64,000 nt of DNA from Mesorhizobium mediterraneum (GCF_002284565.1 NZ_NPKI01000012.1:62001-126000); one strand, 5' to 3'. Positions 38,955 to 49,947 are shown, counted from the first letter of the stretch. Numbers and translations: made by a program. Notes: a model not told the origin generated them from the letters alone.

Positions 38955-40622
38955 ATGCCGCCATCGGCCGATCTGATCGTCGAGAATGCCAGCATATTGA
39001 CGATGGATCCCGATAACCCCCGTGCCGAAGCCATAGCCATCAAGGGCGGCGAAATCATTGCGATCGCAGATCGCGCGACCGTGCTGGAGCACAAAGGCCC
39101 CGGCACGCGCGTCATCGATGCCGGCCGCGGCTCCGTCGTCCCCGGCTTCATCGAAGCGCATATGCATCTTTTCGGCGGCGCGGCCGAGCTCGATCATCTC
39201 CAGCTGATGGGCGTCCACGGTTTCGAGGCGCTTTCCGACGCTGTGCGCCATTATGCCGCAAGGCGACCGGACCTGCCCATCCTGCAGGCGCAAGGCGCCG
39301 ACTACACCATCCTGTCGGCGGCCGAACGGGTCAGCCGCCGTCATCTCGACCGCATCCTGCCGGACCGGCCCTTCGTCATGGCGGCGCCCGATCACCACAC
39401 AATGTGGGCCAACACCAAAGCGCTGGAACTGGCCGGCCTGCTTAGAGGCAAGCAGCTTGGCCCGGGCAATGAGATCGTCATGGGCGACGACGGGCTGGCC
39501 AGCGGCGAATTGCGCGAGGGCGAGGCTTTTGGGCCGCTGATCGTGCTGGCCGGCGAGGATCGCGTGCGGCTCGGCCTAGCCACCGGCGGCGAGCCGGACC
39601 CGAGGCCGACGCCGGCGGAGCAGGCCTCCGACCGGGCGATCATGCGCCGCGGGCTGGAATGGTGTGCCAGGCATGGCATCACCTCGATCCAAAACATGGA
39701 CGGCAATTTGCATCAGCTCGAACTCTTGTCCGAGATCGAGGCCGAAGGCGGCTTGCTGTGCCGCGTGCAGGTGCCGTTCCACTACAAGAACTTCATGACG
39801 CTCGACATGCTCGACAAGGCGTCGGCGATGGCCGAGCGCTACAAGGGTGAATGGTTGTCGTCGGGCATGGTCAAAGTGTTCTATGACGGCGTGCTCGATT
39901 CATGGACGGCGGTGATGGTCGAGCCCTATGCAGACCGTCCGGATTGGCTGGGCGAGCCGCTGTTCACGCCGCAGCAATTCATCGACCTTGCCGTGGCCGT
40001 CGACAGGCGCGGGCTGCAGATTGCGGTGCACTCGATCGGCGACGGCGCCGTGCGCGCCGTGCTCGACGGCTACGAGGCGGCACAGAAACAAAACGGCAAG
40101 CGCGACAGTCGGCATCGGGTCGAGCACATCGAGGTGATCACCGCCGCCGACGTGCCGCGCTTCGCAAAGCTTGGCGTCATTGCCTCGATGCAGCCGCCGC
40201 ATCCGCCGGGCAGCATGGGCTTGCCGCTGGAGCCGACGGTGTCGCGCATCGGGCCCGCCCGCTGGCCGCTGAGCTATGCGTGGCGGACGCTGAAGAACGC
40301 CGGCGCGCGTGTCGTCTTCGCCTCGGATTGGCCGGTGTCGCCGATCGATCCGATCCTGGGCATTCAGGCGGCAGTGCTGCGCAAACCATGGGCAGACGAT
40401 GATCCCGATCAGAGCTTCTCGCTGCATGAATCACTCGGTGGCTACACGGTGGAAGGCGCCTATGCCGAGTTCATGGAGCATCGCAAAGGCCGTCTGAAGC
40501 TAGGCTTCATGGCCGATCTCGTGGTGCTCTCTGCCGATATCGAGGCGACCGCGCCGGAAGCGCTGCATATGGTGCGGCCAGTGACGACGATCTGCGGCGG
40601 CAAGATCACTTACCAGGCATGA
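38955..40622 (+). CDS. YtcJ-like amidohydrolase (amidohydrolase family 3)
   Basis: A 555-residue metal-dependent hydrolase. The metal motif is EAHMHLFGGAA at about residues 72-82 (family variant of HxH), and further ligands are expected in VDRRGLQIAVHSIGDGAV and RHRVEHIEVIT. The C-terminal aspartate is in VVFASDWPVSPIDP. It hydrolyses an amide or ester, natural substrate unknown. The N-terminal beta-sandwich carries LIVENASILTMD and MDPDNPRAEAIAIK. ACGGGAGAA precedes the ATG. It lies between aphA (divergent) and the ABC importer (same strand, 126 bases later), so it may act on an imported amide. Confidence 0.85.
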   Translation: MPPSADLIVENASILTMDPDNPRAEAIAIKGGEIIAIADRATVLEHKGPGTRVIDAGRGSVVPGFIEAHMHLFGGAAELDHLQLMGVHGFEALSDAVRHYAARRPDLPILQAQGADYTILSAAERVSRRHLDRILPDRPFVMAAPDHHTMWANTKALELAGLLRGKQLGPGNEIVMGDDGLASGELREGEAFGPLIVLAGEDRVRLGLATGGEPDPRPTPAEQASDRAIMRRGLEWCARHGITSIQNMDGNLHQLELLSEIEAEGGLLCRVQVPFHYKNFMTLDMLDKASAMAERYKGEWLSSGMVKVFYDGVLDSWTAVMVEPYADRPDWLGEPLFTPQQFIDLAVAVDRRGLQIAVHSIGDGAVRAVLDGYEAAQKQNGKRDSRHRVEHIEVITAADVPRFAKLGVIASMQPPHPPGSMGLPLEPTVSRIGPARWPLSYAWRTLKNAGARVVFASDWPVSPIDPILGIQAAVLRKPWADDDPDQSFSLHESLGGYTVEGAYAEFMEHRKGRLKLGFMADLVVLSADIEATAPEALHMVRPVTTICGGKITYQA

Positions 40623-40748
40623 CGATGGCACGGGAATTGCGTTCTGAATCGACATTCAGATGCATGCTTGCCAAGCCACACGCCGTGTGCTGACAATCGA
40701 GTGGGAACTGGATCCGCCCTGAAGAGCGGACGCAAGAATGGGGTAATC

Positions 40749-41843
40749 GTGCCGGAACAACCGGGTAAAAGTGCAATTGAGGTTCGTGGCGTCCGCAAGG
40801 TATTCGGTACCGGGGAGTCACAGGTCGCCGCCCTCGACACGGTTTCGGTGTCGATCCGCGAAAATGAGTTCTTCACGCTGCTTGGTCCGTCCGGCTGCGG
40901 GAAGACGACGCTTTTAAGGCTGATTGCCGGCTTCGATTTCCCTAGCGCCGGCGAGATACTGCTGCATGGTCAGGACATCGCGCCGCTGCCGCCATTCAAG
41001 CGGCCGGTCAACACCGTGTTCCAGAACTATGCGCTGTTCCCCCATATGACGGTGGCCGAGAACATCGGCTTCGGCCTCGAAATGCTCGGCAAGCCCAAAG
41101 CCGAAGTGAAGGCGCGGGTCGCCGAGATGCTGAAGCTGGTCAAGATGGAAGCGCTCAGCGGCCGCCGCACCAGCCAGATATCGGGCGGCCAGCAGCAGCG
41201 CGTGGCGCTGGCCCGGGCGCTGGCGCCGCAGCCGAAGGTGCTGCTGCTCGACGAGCCGCTGTCGGCGCTCGACTTCAAGCTGCGCAAGGAGATGCAGATC
41301 GAGCTGAAGCGGCTGCAGCACGAGACCGGCATCACCTTCATCTTCGTCACCCACGACCAGGAAGAAGCGCTGACCATGTCGGACCGCATCGCGGTGATGT
41401 CGTCGGGCAGGATCCTGCAGGTCGGCACGCCTTGGGACATCTATGACAAGCCGGCGGAGCGCTTCGTCGCCGACTTCATCGGCGAGACCAATTTCCTGAC
41501 CGCGGCCATAACAGGCATGGCCAACGGCAAGGCACGCGCAACGCTCAAATCCGGCGCGACGATCGACGCGACCGTGGCTGAGGGCTTTCAACCGAAGGAC
41601 AATGCCACCGTGGTGGTCAGGCCGGAACATGCCAAGCTGACCAGCGGCAAGGGCGACCTGTCGGGCACGGTCGAAAACATCGTCTATTTCGGCACCGACA
41701 CGCACATCCATGTTCGTCTGGACAGCAGCGAGGCGTTCACCGTGCGCCAGCAGAACACGCGCAGCGCCGGCTGCGGTTTCGAGCGGGGGGACAAGGTCGG
41801 CATTTCGATCGGCAACGACGCCGCACAAGTGCTGAGGGACTGA
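40749..41843 (+). CDS. Pot-type ABC importer ATPase
   Basis: A 364-residue ATP-binding subunit of a spermidine/putrescine-type importer. Walker [11 protein letters not shown]-loop [12 protein letters not shown], signature [15 protein letters not shown], Walker [12 protein letters not shown], and the H-loop in VTHDQEEAL are intact. A C-terminal TOBE domain follows (about residues 280-364). The GTG at 40749 opens the conserved N-terminus ([15 protein letters not shown]). An ATG at 40668 would add 27 residues unlike the family. It overlaps the first permease gene (TGATG), forming a four-gene operon. Confidence 0.9.
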   Translation: MPEQPGKSAIEVRGVRKVFGTGESQVAALDTVSVSIRENEFFTLLGPSGCGKTTLLRLIAGFDFPSAGEILLHGQDIAPLPPFKRPVNTVFQNYALFPHMTVAENIGFGLEMLGKPKAEVKARVAEMLKLVKMEALSGRRTSQISGGQQQRVALARALAPQPKVLLLDEPLSALDFKLRKEMQIELKRLQHETGITFIFVTHDQEEALTMSDRIAVMSSGRILQVGTPWDIYDKPAERFVADFIGETNFLTAAITGMANGKARATLKSGATIDATVAEGFQPKDNATVVVRPEHAKLTSGKGDLSGTVENIVYFGTDTHIHVRLDSSEAFTVRQQNTRSAGCGFERGDKVGISIGNDAAQVLRD

Positions 41844-42763
41844 TGGCGAGCGCGGAAGAAGTCGCCAAGGAAGCCGAACGCAGAGATATCCGCGATCGCT
41901 GGCTTCTGTCAGCGCCGGCACTGATCATCATCTTTCTGGCGGCGACCGGCCCCCTACTGATCGTCGTGATCTATTCGTTCCTGACGCCGGGGCCCTATGG
42001 CGACGTGGTGTGGAAATTCTCCACCGACGGCTGGCTGTCGGTGCTGATGCAGCGTGACATCTTCGACGACACGCTGGCCTTCGCCGACGCGCATCTGTCG
42101 ATCTTCTGGCGTTCGGCCAAGCTGTCGTTCATGACAACGATCTTCACGCTGTTCTTTGGCTTCCCGACCGCCTATTTCATCGCCACCCGGCCCGCGCGGC
42201 AGCGCGAGATCTGGCTGTTCCTGATCACCATCCCGTTCTGGACCAATCTGCTGATCCGCACCTTCGCCATCCAGGAGGTGATCCGCAACGAGGGCATCGT
42301 CAACACGGTGCTCATCAAGCTCGGCATCATCAGCCAGCCGATCCAGATGATGTTCACCGATTTCGCGCTGATGGTCGGCATGACCTATGTCTATCTGCCG
42401 CTGATGGTGCTGCCGCTCTATGCCAGCATGGAAAAGATCGACTTCCGGCTGGTCGAGGCGGGTTACGACCTCTACGCCAACCGCTTCCAGGTGCTGAGGC
42501 GGGTCATCATCCCGCTGGTCAAGCCTGGCATCATCGCCGGCTCGATCCTCGTCTTCATCCCGGCGCTGGGCGCCTATGTCACCCCGCGCGTGCTCGGCGG
42601 TTCGAAGAATATGATGCTCGGCAATCTGATCGAGCTGCAGTTCGGGCAAGGCCGTAACTGGCCGCTCGGCTCGGCGCTGTCGATCTCGTTGATGGCGATC
42701 GTGATGGTCGCGCTGCTCTTCTATGTCCGCTCCGCCGGGCGTCAGGGCGGCACGCATGGGTAG
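41843..42763 (+). CDS. Pot-type ABC importer permease 1 (PotB/PotH-like)
   Basis: A 306-residue inner-membrane permease with six predicted spans. The EAA loop is VEAGYDLYANRFQVLRRVII (coupling helix to the ATPase), followed by PLVKPGIIAGSILVFIPALG. The ATG overlaps the ATPase stop by one base (TGATG). The next permease start lies eight bases inside its 3' end. It forms the channel with the PotC-like subunit. Confidence 0.9.
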   Translation: MASAEEVAKEAERRDIRDRWLLSAPALIIIFLAATGPLLIVVIYSFLTPGPYGDVVWKFSTDGWLSVLMQRDIFDDTLAFADAHLSIFWRSAKLSFMTTIFTLFFGFPTAYFIATRPARQREIWLFLITIPFWTNLLIRTFAIQEVIRNEGIVNTVLIKLGIISQPIQMMFTDFALMVGMTYVYLPLMVLPLYASMEKIDFRLVEAGYDLYANRFQVLRRVIIPLVKPGIIAGSILVFIPALGAYVTPRVLGGSKNMMLGNLIELQFGQGRNWPLGSALSISLMAIVMVALLFYVRSAGRQGGTHG

Positions 42764-43562
42764 CCGCTTCGACATCCGCCGGCAGACCGGCTTCACGGCC
42801 ATCGCGATGATCTGCTTCTTCGCGCTTTACCTGCCGATCATCACGGTTGTCGTCTATGCCTTCAACGCCGGCAGTTCGATCGCGATCTGGGAAGGCGTGT
42901 CGCTGCGCTGGTTCTACCAGGCCTGGAACAACAACCAGGTTGTCGACGCCTCGATCCGGTCGCTGCAGATTGCTTCAGTCGCGGCGACTATTGCCACGAT
43001 CGTCGCCACCATGGCCGCGCTTGCCACGACCCGGACGAAGCCATATCCCGGCCTCGGCTTCAAATACGCCTTCATCAACCAGCCGCTGATGGTGCCGGAA
43101 ATCGTCACCGCGGTGGCGCTGCTGATCTTCTTTTCGCGCATCAAGATCTGGACCGGCTATTCGGGGCTGGGCTACCTGATGGCCGCGCATACGGCCTTTT
43201 GCATCCCCTTTGCCTATCTGCCGATCCGGGCGCGGCTTGAGAACATGGATCTGACGTTGGAGGTCGCTGCGGCCGACCTCTACGCGACACCCTGGAAGGC
43301 TTTTCGCCGCGTCACCTTTCCGCTGCTCTGGCCAGGCATCCTTGCTGGATTGATGCTGGCCTTCGTCATCTCGCTGGATGATGTCGTCATCACGGAGTTC
43401 GTCAAGTCCGGCGGCCAGGACACGTTGCCGACTTACATGCTCGGCCAGTTCCGGCGCGTTATCACGCCGGAAATAAACGCGATTTCGACGGTGTTCCTGC
43501 TGATCTCGATATTGATCGTCACCGTCTTCTTTTTCATCAGCAGGAAAAAGGATCAGGAATGA
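42756..43562 (+). CDS. Pot-type ABC importer permease 2 (PotC/PotI-like)
   Basis: A 268-residue permease with six spans. The EAA-type coupling helix is [20 protein letters not shown], followed by [28 protein letters not shown], the DDVVITEF motif typical of PotC/PotI. ATG 42756 (MGSRFDIRR) overlaps the preceding gene by eight bases. An earlier in-frame ATG at 42723 is less likely. The substrate-binding protein gene follows after 25 bases. Confidence 0.9.
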   Translation: MGSRFDIRRQTGFTAIAMICFFALYLPIITVVVYAFNAGSSIAIWEGVSLRWFYQAWNNNQVVDASIRSLQIASVAATIATIVATMAALATTRTKPYPGLGFKYAFINQPLMVPEIVTAVALLIFFSRIKIWTGYSGLGYLMAAHTAFCIPFAYLPIRARLENMDLTLEVAAADLYATPWKAFRRVTFPLLWPGILAGLMLAFVISLDDVVITEFVKSGGQDTLPTYMLGQFRRVITPEINAISTVFLLISILIVTVFFFISRKKDQE

Positions 43563-43587
43563 TATCAGCTGTAACAGGAGAAAAACG

Positions 43588-44622
43588 ATGAAGTGGAAAC
43601 TGGCTGCGACGGCGCTCGGCGCCGCGCTCCTCGCCTCGGCGGGTATTGCCCGCGCCGATGGCGAGCTCAACATCTACAACTGGGGCAATTACACCAGCCC
43701 CGACCTCATCAAGAAATTTGAGGAAAAATACAAGGTCAAGGTGACAGTCACCGACTACGATTCCAACGACACCGCGCTCGCCAAAATCCGCCAGGGCGGC
43801 AGCGGCTTCGACATCGTGGTGCCCTCTGCGAGCTTCGTGCCGATCTGGATCGAGGAAGGGCTGCTGTTGGAGACAGAGCCTAGCAAGATGGAGAACTTCA
43901 AGAACATGGACCCGAAATGGGTCGATGTTCCCTTCGATCCAGGCCGCAAATACACCGTGCCGTGGCAATGGGGAACGACCGGCGTGACGGTCAACACCTC
44001 CGTCTACAAGGGTGACGTCAACACTTCGGCCATCTTCCTGGATCCGCCGCCGGAACTGGTCGGCAAGGTCAACGTCGTTCCCGAAATGGCCGATGTCATG
44101 CATCTCGCCATCAGATATGTCGGCGGCGAGCCCTGCACCGGCGACAAGGAGGTGCTGAAGAAGGTGCGCGATGCGCTGGTGGCGGCAAAGCCGAAATGGA
44201 TCTCCATGGACTACGGCACGGTCGAGAAGTTCGCCAAGGGCGACTTCGCAGCTAGCGTCGACTGGAACGGCGCGTCCTTCCGCGCCCGCCTGCAGAACAA
44301 GGACATGGTCTATGGCTATCCGAAGGAGGGCTATCCGATCTGGATGGACAATCTTGCGGTGCTGAAGGACGCCAAGAACGTCGAAAACGCCAAATTGTTC
44401 CAGAACTTCATCATGGATCCCGAAAACGCGGCGCTGATCTCGTCTTTCGCGCGCTACGCCAACGGCATCAAGGGGTCGGAAGCCTTCATGCCTGAGGACA
44501 TGAAGACGGCGCCGGAGGTCAACATCCCCGCCGAGTTCGCCGACAAGGGCAAATTCATGCTGAGCTGCGCGCCCGACGTCCAGGCGCTCTACACCAGGAT
44601 ATGGACCGAGCTGCAGAAGTAA
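43588..44622 (+). CDS. Pot-type ABC importer substrate-binding protein (PotD/PotF-like)
   Basis: A 344-residue periplasmic binding protein. A signal peptide (residues 1-23, ending ARA) is followed by the family opening [20 protein letters not shown]. The putative amine-binding aromatic and acidic residues fall in [26 protein letters not shown] and SVDWNGASF, as in PotF/PotD. AGGAGAAA precedes the ATG. Polyamine specificity is inferred from family and neighbours (aphA, amidohydrolase). A related group carries other amines. A hairpin terminator follows. Confidence 0.88.
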   Translation: MKWKLAATALGAALLASAGIARADGELNIYNWGNYTSPDLIKKFEEKYKVKVTVTDYDSNDTALAKIRQGGSGFDIVVPSASFVPIWIEEGLLLETEPSKMENFKNMDPKWVDVPFDPGRKYTVPWQWGTTGVTVNTSVYKGDVNTSAIFLDPPPELVGKVNVVPEMADVMHLAIRYVGGEPCTGDKEVLKKVRDALVAAKPKWISMDYGTVEKFAKGDFAASVDWNGASFRARLQNKDMVYGYPKEGYPIWMDNLAVLKDAKNVENAKLFQNFIMDPENAALISSFARYANGIKGSEAFMPEDMKTAPEVNIPAEFADKGKFMLSCAPDVQALYTRIWTELQK

Positions 44623-44635
44623 TCGCAGCATCGTG

Positions 44636-44660
44636 GGACCCGGCGGCAAGCGCCGGGTCC
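44636..44660 (+). terminator. hairpin after the Pot-type operon
   Basis: Perfect 10-bp stem GGACCCGGCG / CGCCGGGTCC with a GCAAG loop, 14 bases after the stop. It is followed by TCAAAG, so the U-tract is weak. It may attenuate read-through into the amidase. Confidence 0.65.
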
Positions 44661-44728
44661 TCAAAGCAAAACCTTCGACAAGACCCGACGTCCGGCCTGT
44701 GGCTGGACGCAGCCGGAGTTCGCTTGGA

Positions 44729-46156
44729 ATGACCGATCTCGATCTTTGCTACATGCCGGCAAGCGAGGCGCTCAAGCGCTTCAAGGCGAAGAAGCTCTCA
44801 CCGGTCGAGCTGATGGAAGCGGTCATCGGGCGCGCCGAGGCGACGAAGGACAAGGTCAACGCTTTCACCAACACGCATTTTGACGAGGCGATGGCGCTGG
44901 CCAAGAAGGCCGAGGCGAAATACGCCAAGGGCAAGAAGACAGGCCCGCTGGAGGGCCTGCCCGTCGGCATCAAGGACGAAAGCTATATCAAGGGCAAGCC
45001 GACCACCGGCGGCTCGCTGATTATGAAGAATTTCGTTGCCGACATCAGTTCGACCATGAATGAGCGCATCATTCGAGCTGGCGGCATCGTCCATGCACGC
45101 ACGGCGACGCCGGAATTCTCCTGCGCGGCCTATACATGGTCCAGGTTGTGGGGTGTCACCCGCAATCCCTGGAATCCCAAGCTCACGCCCGGAGGCTCGT
45201 CGGGCGGCTCGGCCGCATCGCTCGCATCCGGCACATCGTCGATCGCCACCGGCTCAGATATCGGCGGCTCGATCCGCATCCCGGCGTCGGCCTGCGGTAT
45301 CGTCGGCTACAAGCCGCCCTATGGCCGCAACCCGGACGACCCACCGTTCAACCTCGACTTCTACTGCCACACCGGACCGCTGGCACGCACGGTCGAGGAC
45401 GCGATCCTGCTGCAGAACGTCATGACCGGTCCCAGTGCTCTGGATATCGCTTCGCTCCGGCCGAAGCTAAGCCTGCCGACCAGGTTCAAGCCGATCAAGG
45501 GCTGGAAGATCGGCTATTCGATGGATCTCGGCGGCTTCGAGGTCGATCCGGAAGTGGTGAAGAACACGAAGAAAGCGCTCGACGTGTTCCGCTCACTGGG
45601 TGCGGAGGTCGAGGAGGTCGATTTAGGTTGGGGACCGGAGGTCCTGGAGGCCGGGCTCGCCTATTTGAATCATTTATTCGGTGCGTTCCTGTCGAAGCTG
45701 CTGCCCCACCACGCCGACGAGATGACGACCTACGCCCGCAAGTTCGCCGAGGAGGGAGCGGGTTCCAAGGCGACCGATTTTGTCGCCAGCCTGGAGGTGG
45801 CTGGCCGCATGTATACGACGCTTGGGCCGCTCCTCGAAAAATACAATGTGCTGATCTGCCCGACCACGGCGCTGCCGTCAGTGCCGGCCGACCATGACCA
45901 GTCGAAGGACGAAATCAGGATCAACGGCAAGCTGGTCAATCCCTCGCTTGGCTGGGTGATGACGACGCCGTTCAACATGATGAGCCGCTGTCCGGTGCTG
46001 TCGGTTCCATCCGGCCACGCGAAAAACGGCGTGCCGACCGGCATCCAGATCGTCGGCCGCACCTACAGCGACGAAGATGTGTTCCGCGCCGGCATGGCCT
46101 ATGAAAAAGCAGTTGGTGGCTGGTACGGAGAAAAGGCGCGCCGGCCGAAACTATGA
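44729..46156 (+). CDS. amidase signature enzyme (second copy)
   Basis: A 475-residue amidase. Catalytic lysine is in LPVGIKDESYIKG, serines are in PGGSSGGSAASLASG and GSDIGGSIRIPASACG. Substrate unknown. The ATG at 44729 (MTDLDLCYMPASEAL) fits the family, and the 32-codon extension upstream overlaps the terminator hairpin and is rejected. It follows the amine importer and precedes a serine hydrolase on the same strand, so this block may break down an imported amide or lactam, but this is inference. Confidence 0.88.
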   Translation: MTDLDLCYMPASEALKRFKAKKLSPVELMEAVIGRAEATKDKVNAFTNTHFDEAMALAKKAEAKYAKGKKTGPLEGLPVGIKDESYIKGKPTTGGSLIMKNFVADISSTMNERIIRAGGIVHARTATPEFSCAAYTWSRLWGVTRNPWNPKLTPGGSSGGSAASLASGTSSIATGSDIGGSIRIPASACGIVGYKPPYGRNPDDPPFNLDFYCHTGPLARTVEDAILLQNVMTGPSALDIASLRPKLSLPTRFKPIKGWKIGYSMDLGGFEVDPEVVKNTKKALDVFRSLGAEVEEVDLGWGPEVLEAGLAYLNHLFGAFLSKLLPHHADEMTTYARKFAEEGAGSKATDFVASLEVAGRMYTTLGPLLEKYNVLICPTTALPSVPADHDQSKDEIRINGKLVNPSLGWVMTTPFNMMSRCPVLSVPSGHAKNGVPTGIQIVGRTYSDEDVFRAGMAYEKAVGGWYGEKARRPKL

Positions 46157-46226
46157 AGGACGGCGCGACCGCACTGAAAGCAAAAACCGTCGGGACACCG
46201 CGGGACGACATTTCCCGGAGCATAAA

Positions 46227-47423
46227 ATGACTTCCTATCGTAACAGCGAACCGGTGCCGCCGATCATGCGGGGCTCGCCGCCCAAGATGGTGCCTCCAAA
46301 GCTCGACTGGGACAGGGGACCCTGGAACCGGTGGGCATTCCAGCACATCCGCGAAATTCTGCCGACCGTCGAAGTCTGGCGCGGCAATGGCCATCGCCGC
46401 CGGCTCGAGCGAGCCGAGGTCGATCTCGATGCGCTGCCGGTGAGCGACAGCACGGGTCAGCCTGCGACGCTGGCCGGGCTGCTCGACGAGACCTATACGG
46501 ACGGGTTCCTCGTGCTCAAGGACGGCAAGATCGCCTATGAGCGCTATTTCAACGGCATGACCGACCGCACGCTGCATTTGTCGCAGTCGATGGCGAAGTC
46601 CGTCACCGCTTCGGTGTTCGGCATATTGGTCGGGCGCAGCCTGATCGACCCGGCCTTGCCGGTGACGACCTATCTGCCGGAGCTTGGCGTCACTGGCTGG
46701 GCCGGCGCCAGCGTGCAGCATGTGCTCGATATGACGAGCGGGGTGCGTTTTTCCGAGGAATATACCGACCGCTATTCCGATATCGGCCAGGTTGATGTCG
46801 CCAGCGGCTGGAAACCGGTGCCGCCGGGCAGCGATCCGGCCTTCGAGTGGCCGTCGCATATGTTCGAATTGATCCTGCGGCTCAAGGAGACAAGCCGGCC
46901 GCATGGCGCTGCCTTCGAATACCGTTCGATCGAGACCGACGTGCTCGCCTTCATCATGGAGCGGGTGACCGGCCAGCGGCTGGCGCAACTGGTTTCGGAG
47001 GAACTCTGGCAAAAGCTCGGGGCGGATGAAAGCGCCTGCTTCACCGTCGACAGCGCCGGCTATGCTATCGCCGACGGCGGCTTCAACGCCACGCTGCGCG
47101 ACTACGGCCGTTTCGGCCAGCTGATCCTCGACAATGGCGGCGGTGTGGTGCCGGCCGACTGGATCGAGGCGACGCGCAGCGGCAGGCATGGACCGGACTT
47201 CAATCCCAGCCTGCCGGAAGGCGGCTATCGCAACCAGTTCTGGATCGAGGATCCGCGCTCACGCGCGCTGATGTGCCGCGGCGTGTTCGGGCAGCTGATC
47301 CATGTCGACTGGAACACGAGAATGGTCGTGGTGAAGCTTTCGAGCTATCCGGATTTCACTGACATCGCTTATTCGGTGGCGACGATGAAAGCCGTGCACG
47401 CCATCGCCGCCGCGCTGGCCTAA
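46227..47423 (+). CDS. beta-lactamase-family serine hydrolase (6-aminohexanoate-dimer hydrolase-like)
   Basis: A 398-residue class C beta-lactamase-fold hydrolase. The nucleophile motif SxxK is in LSQSMAKSVTAS, and the tyrosine motif is probably in FEYRSIETD. The pattern TDGFLVLKDGKIAYERYFNG near the N-terminus is typical of NylB-like esterase/amidases. No signal peptide is seen, so it is cytosolic. ATG 46227 (MTSYRNSEPVPP) is preferred, because the earlier frame start overlaps the amidase gene. CCGGAG lies upstream. Confidence 0.87.
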   Translation: MTSYRNSEPVPPIMRGSPPKMVPPKLDWDRGPWNRWAFQHIREILPTVEVWRGNGHRRRLERAEVDLDALPVSDSTGQPATLAGLLDETYTDGFLVLKDGKIAYERYFNGMTDRTLHLSQSMAKSVTASVFGILVGRSLIDPALPVTTYLPELGVTGWAGASVQHVLDMTSGVRFSEEYTDRYSDIGQVDVASGWKPVPPGSDPAFEWPSHMFELILRLKETSRPHGAAFEYRSIETDVLAFIMERVTGQRLAQLVSEELWQKLGADESACFTVDSAGYAIADGGFNATLRDYGRFGQLILDNGGGVVPADWIEATRSGRHGPDFNPSLPEGGYRNQFWIEDPRSRALMCRGVFGQLIHVDWNTRMVVVKLSSYPDFTDIAYSVATMKAVHAIAAALA

Positions 47424-47634
47424 GTTCCAAAAAATCGGAAGAAAACGCCATGACCGGCAAGACCGCGTCCGAGACCAGATACGGGTTTGCCCGAACGGTC
47501 TGACACGGTCCAGGCAACCGCGGCATCACAGCTTTCCTGTGGACCTGTCAGGGTGATCGAAAACGCCGCGGTTGGCGGAGCGACGCTCTGCGCCTATGGT
47601 CGCCGCTCTTTTCGATAAGGACAGCAGGAACGAC

Positions 47635-49947
47635 ATGGCATCCGACATCAAGCGCATCGCAGCAATCATCGCGGCCGAGATCACTGCCCGGCCCGAACAG
47701 GCTGCGGCGGCGATCGGGCTGCTGGACGAAGGCGCGACAGTGCCGTTCGTCGCGCGCTACCGCAAGGAGGTCACCGGCGGCCTGGACGACACTCAGTTGC
47801 GCCTGCTTGCCGAGCGGCTCGCCTATCTGCGCGAGCTCAATGCGCGCCGCGACACCATCCTCGGTTCGATCCGCGAGCAAGGCAAGCTGACCGAGGAACT
47901 CGAAACCAAGATCGCTGCGGCTGCCACCAAGGCGGAACTCGAAGACATCTATTTGCCCTACAAGCCGAAGCGCCGGACCAAGGCGGAGATCGCGCGAGAG
48001 CGTGGCTTGGGACCTCTGGCCGAGGCCATCCTTGCCGACCGCGCGGCGGTGCCCGGCGAACTGGCGCTGGCTTATGTCGGCGAAGAGGTGGCCGATACCA
48101 AGGCGGCACTCGACGGCGCGCGCGACATCCTGTCCGAACAGTTCGCCGAAAATGCCGACCTGGTCGGCAGACTGCGGACCTACATGAAGGAACGGGCCTT
48201 CATGCGGTCACGCGTCCTCGACGGCAAGCAGGAGGCCGGCGCGAAATTCTCCGACTATTTCGACCATGTCGAGCGCTGGGCCAACGTGCCGAGCCATCGC
48301 GCGCTGGCGATGCTGCGCGGCCGCAATGAAGAGGTGCTGTCGCTCGACATCGAAGTCGATGCCGACGACGCGTCGCCGGTGAAGCCGGTCGAACGGATGA
48401 TTGCCGATGCCTATGCCATCGGCCGCCAGTTGCCGGGCGACCGCTGGTTGATGGAGGTTGCCGGCTGGACCTGGCGCATAAAGCTGTCGCTGCATCTGAC
48501 GCTCGATTTGATGCGCGATCTGCGCGAGCGGGCCGAGGAAGAGGCGATCCATGTCTTCGCCCGCAACCTGAAGGACTTGCTGCTCGCGGCACCCGCCGGC
48601 TCGCGCGCCACGATGGGGCTCGATCCCGGCATCCGCACCGGGGTCAAGGTGGCGGTGGTGGACGGCACCGGCAAGCTGCTGGCGACGACGACGGTCTATC
48701 CGTTCCCGCCGAAGAACGACGTGCGAGGCACGCAGGCCGAACTGGCGAAGCTCATCCGCTTGCACAAGCTCGAGTTGATTTCCATCGGCAACGGCACCGG
48801 CAGCCGTGAGACCGAAAGGCTGGTCGCCGACATGCTGGCCGACATGCCTGCTGATTCCGGGCCGAAGCCGCTGAAGGTGATCGTCAGCGAGGCGGGTGCT
48901 TCGGTCTATTCCGCCTCGGCGACGGCGGCGGCGGAATTTCCCGGCCTCGACGTGTCGCTGCGCGGCGCGGTGTCGATCGCGCGGCGACTGCAGGATCCGC
49001 TCGCCGAACTGGTCAAGATCGAGCCAAAGTCGATCGGCGTCGGCCAGTATCAGCACGATGTCGACCAGTACCGGCTCGGCCGCTCGCTGGAAGCGGTGGT
49101 CGAGGACGCGGTCAATGCCGTCGGCGTCGATCTCAACACCGCCTCGGCGCCGCTTCTGGCGCGGGTTTCGGGTCTTGGCACATCGCTGGCCGAAGCCATC
49201 ATCGCGCATCGCGATGCGACCGGCCCTTTCGCCAGCCGTCGTGACCTGCTGAAGGTCTCTCGCCTTGGACCCCGCGCGTTCGAGCAATGCGCCGGCTTCC
49301 TGCGAATTTCCAACGGCACCGAACCGCTCGATGCCTCGGCCGTGCATCCGGAAGCCTATGGCGTGGCGAAAAAGATCGTCGCCGCCTGTGGGCGCGACCT
49401 CCGCTCGCTGATGGGCGACAGTGCCGCCCTCAAGGCGCTTGATCCGCGGGTTTTCGTCGATGAACGCTTCGGCCTGCCGACGGTCCGCGATATACTGGCA
49501 GAACTGGAAAAACCCGGCCGCGATCCGCGACCAGGTTTCAAGACCGCGACCTTCGCCGACGGCGTCGACGACATCAAGGATTTGAAGCCTGGAATGCTGC
49601 TGGAAGGAACCGTCACCAATGTCGCGGCGTTCGGCGCTTTCATCGATATCGGTGTGCACCAGGACGGGTTGGTGCACGTCTCGCAACTGGCCGACCGTTT
49701 CGTCAAGGACGCGCATGAGGTGGTAAAAGCCGGCGACGTGGTCAAGGTGCGTGTTGTCGACATCGACATCAAGCGTAAGCGCATCGGCCTGTCGATGCGT
49801 AGGGATGGCGAGGGCGGTCCACCGAAGCCGCGCGACAACGGCAACAGACCGGTGCCGCGAGCGCCGACGCCGCAGCGTCAGCCAGAGCGGCCGGCGCAAC
49901 AGGGCGCATTCGGTGCCGCATTGGCCGATGCGCTGAAGCGGAAGTAG
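47635..49947 (+). CDS. tex: Tex-family transcription accessory protein
   Basis: A 770-residue RNA-binding protein. It has an N-terminal helical Tex domain ([18 protein letters not shown]), a YqgF/RNase H-like core ([21 protein letters not shown]), two helix-hairpin-helix modules ([21 protein letters not shown]), and a C-terminal S1 domain at about residues 651-722 ([20 protein letters not shown]). The tail is basic and Pro-rich. Tex acts in transcription and RNA metabolism and is nearly universal in bacteria. ATG 47635 ([11 protein letters not shown]) has CAGGAAC before it. Its stop directly abuts the stop of the convergent LysR gene. Confidence 0.95.
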   Translation: MASDIKRIAAIIAAEITARPEQAAAAIGLLDEGATVPFVARYRKEVTGGLDDTQLRLLAERLAYLRELNARRDTILGSIREQGKLTEELETKIAAAATKAELEDIYLPYKPKRRTKAEIARERGLGPLAEAILADRAAVPGELALAYVGEEVADTKAALDGARDILSEQFAENADLVGRLRTYMKERAFMRSRVLDGKQEAGAKFSDYFDHVERWANVPSHRALAMLRGRNEEVLSLDIEVDADDASPVKPVERMIADAYAIGRQLPGDRWLMEVAGWTWRIKLSLHLTLDLMRDLRERAEEEAIHVFARNLKDLLLAAPAGSRATMGLDPGIRTGVKVAVVDGTGKLLATTTVYPFPPKNDVRGTQAELAKLIRLHKLELISIGNGTGSRETERLVADMLADMPADSGPKPLKVIVSEAGASVYSASATAAAEFPGLDVSLRGAVSIARRLQDPLAELVKIEPKSIGVGQYQHDVDQYRLGRSLEAVVEDAVNAVGVDLNTASAPLLARVSGLGTSLAEAIIAHRDATGPFASRRDLLKVSRLGPRAFEQCAGFLRISNGTEPLDASAVHPEAYGVAKKIVAACGRDLRSLMGDSAALKALDPRVFVDERFGLPTVRDILAELEKPGRDPRPGFKTATFADGVDDIKDLKPGMLLEGTVTNVAAFGAFIDIGVHQDGLVHVSQLADRFVKDAHEVVKAGDVVKVRVVDIDIKRKRIGLSMRRDGEGGPPKPRDNGNRPVPRAPTPQRQPERPAQQGAFGAALADALKRK

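Noticed and set aside
48208..49899. 563-codon minus-strand frame under tex
   Set aside because: Antisense to a clear Tex protein, with no motif of its own.
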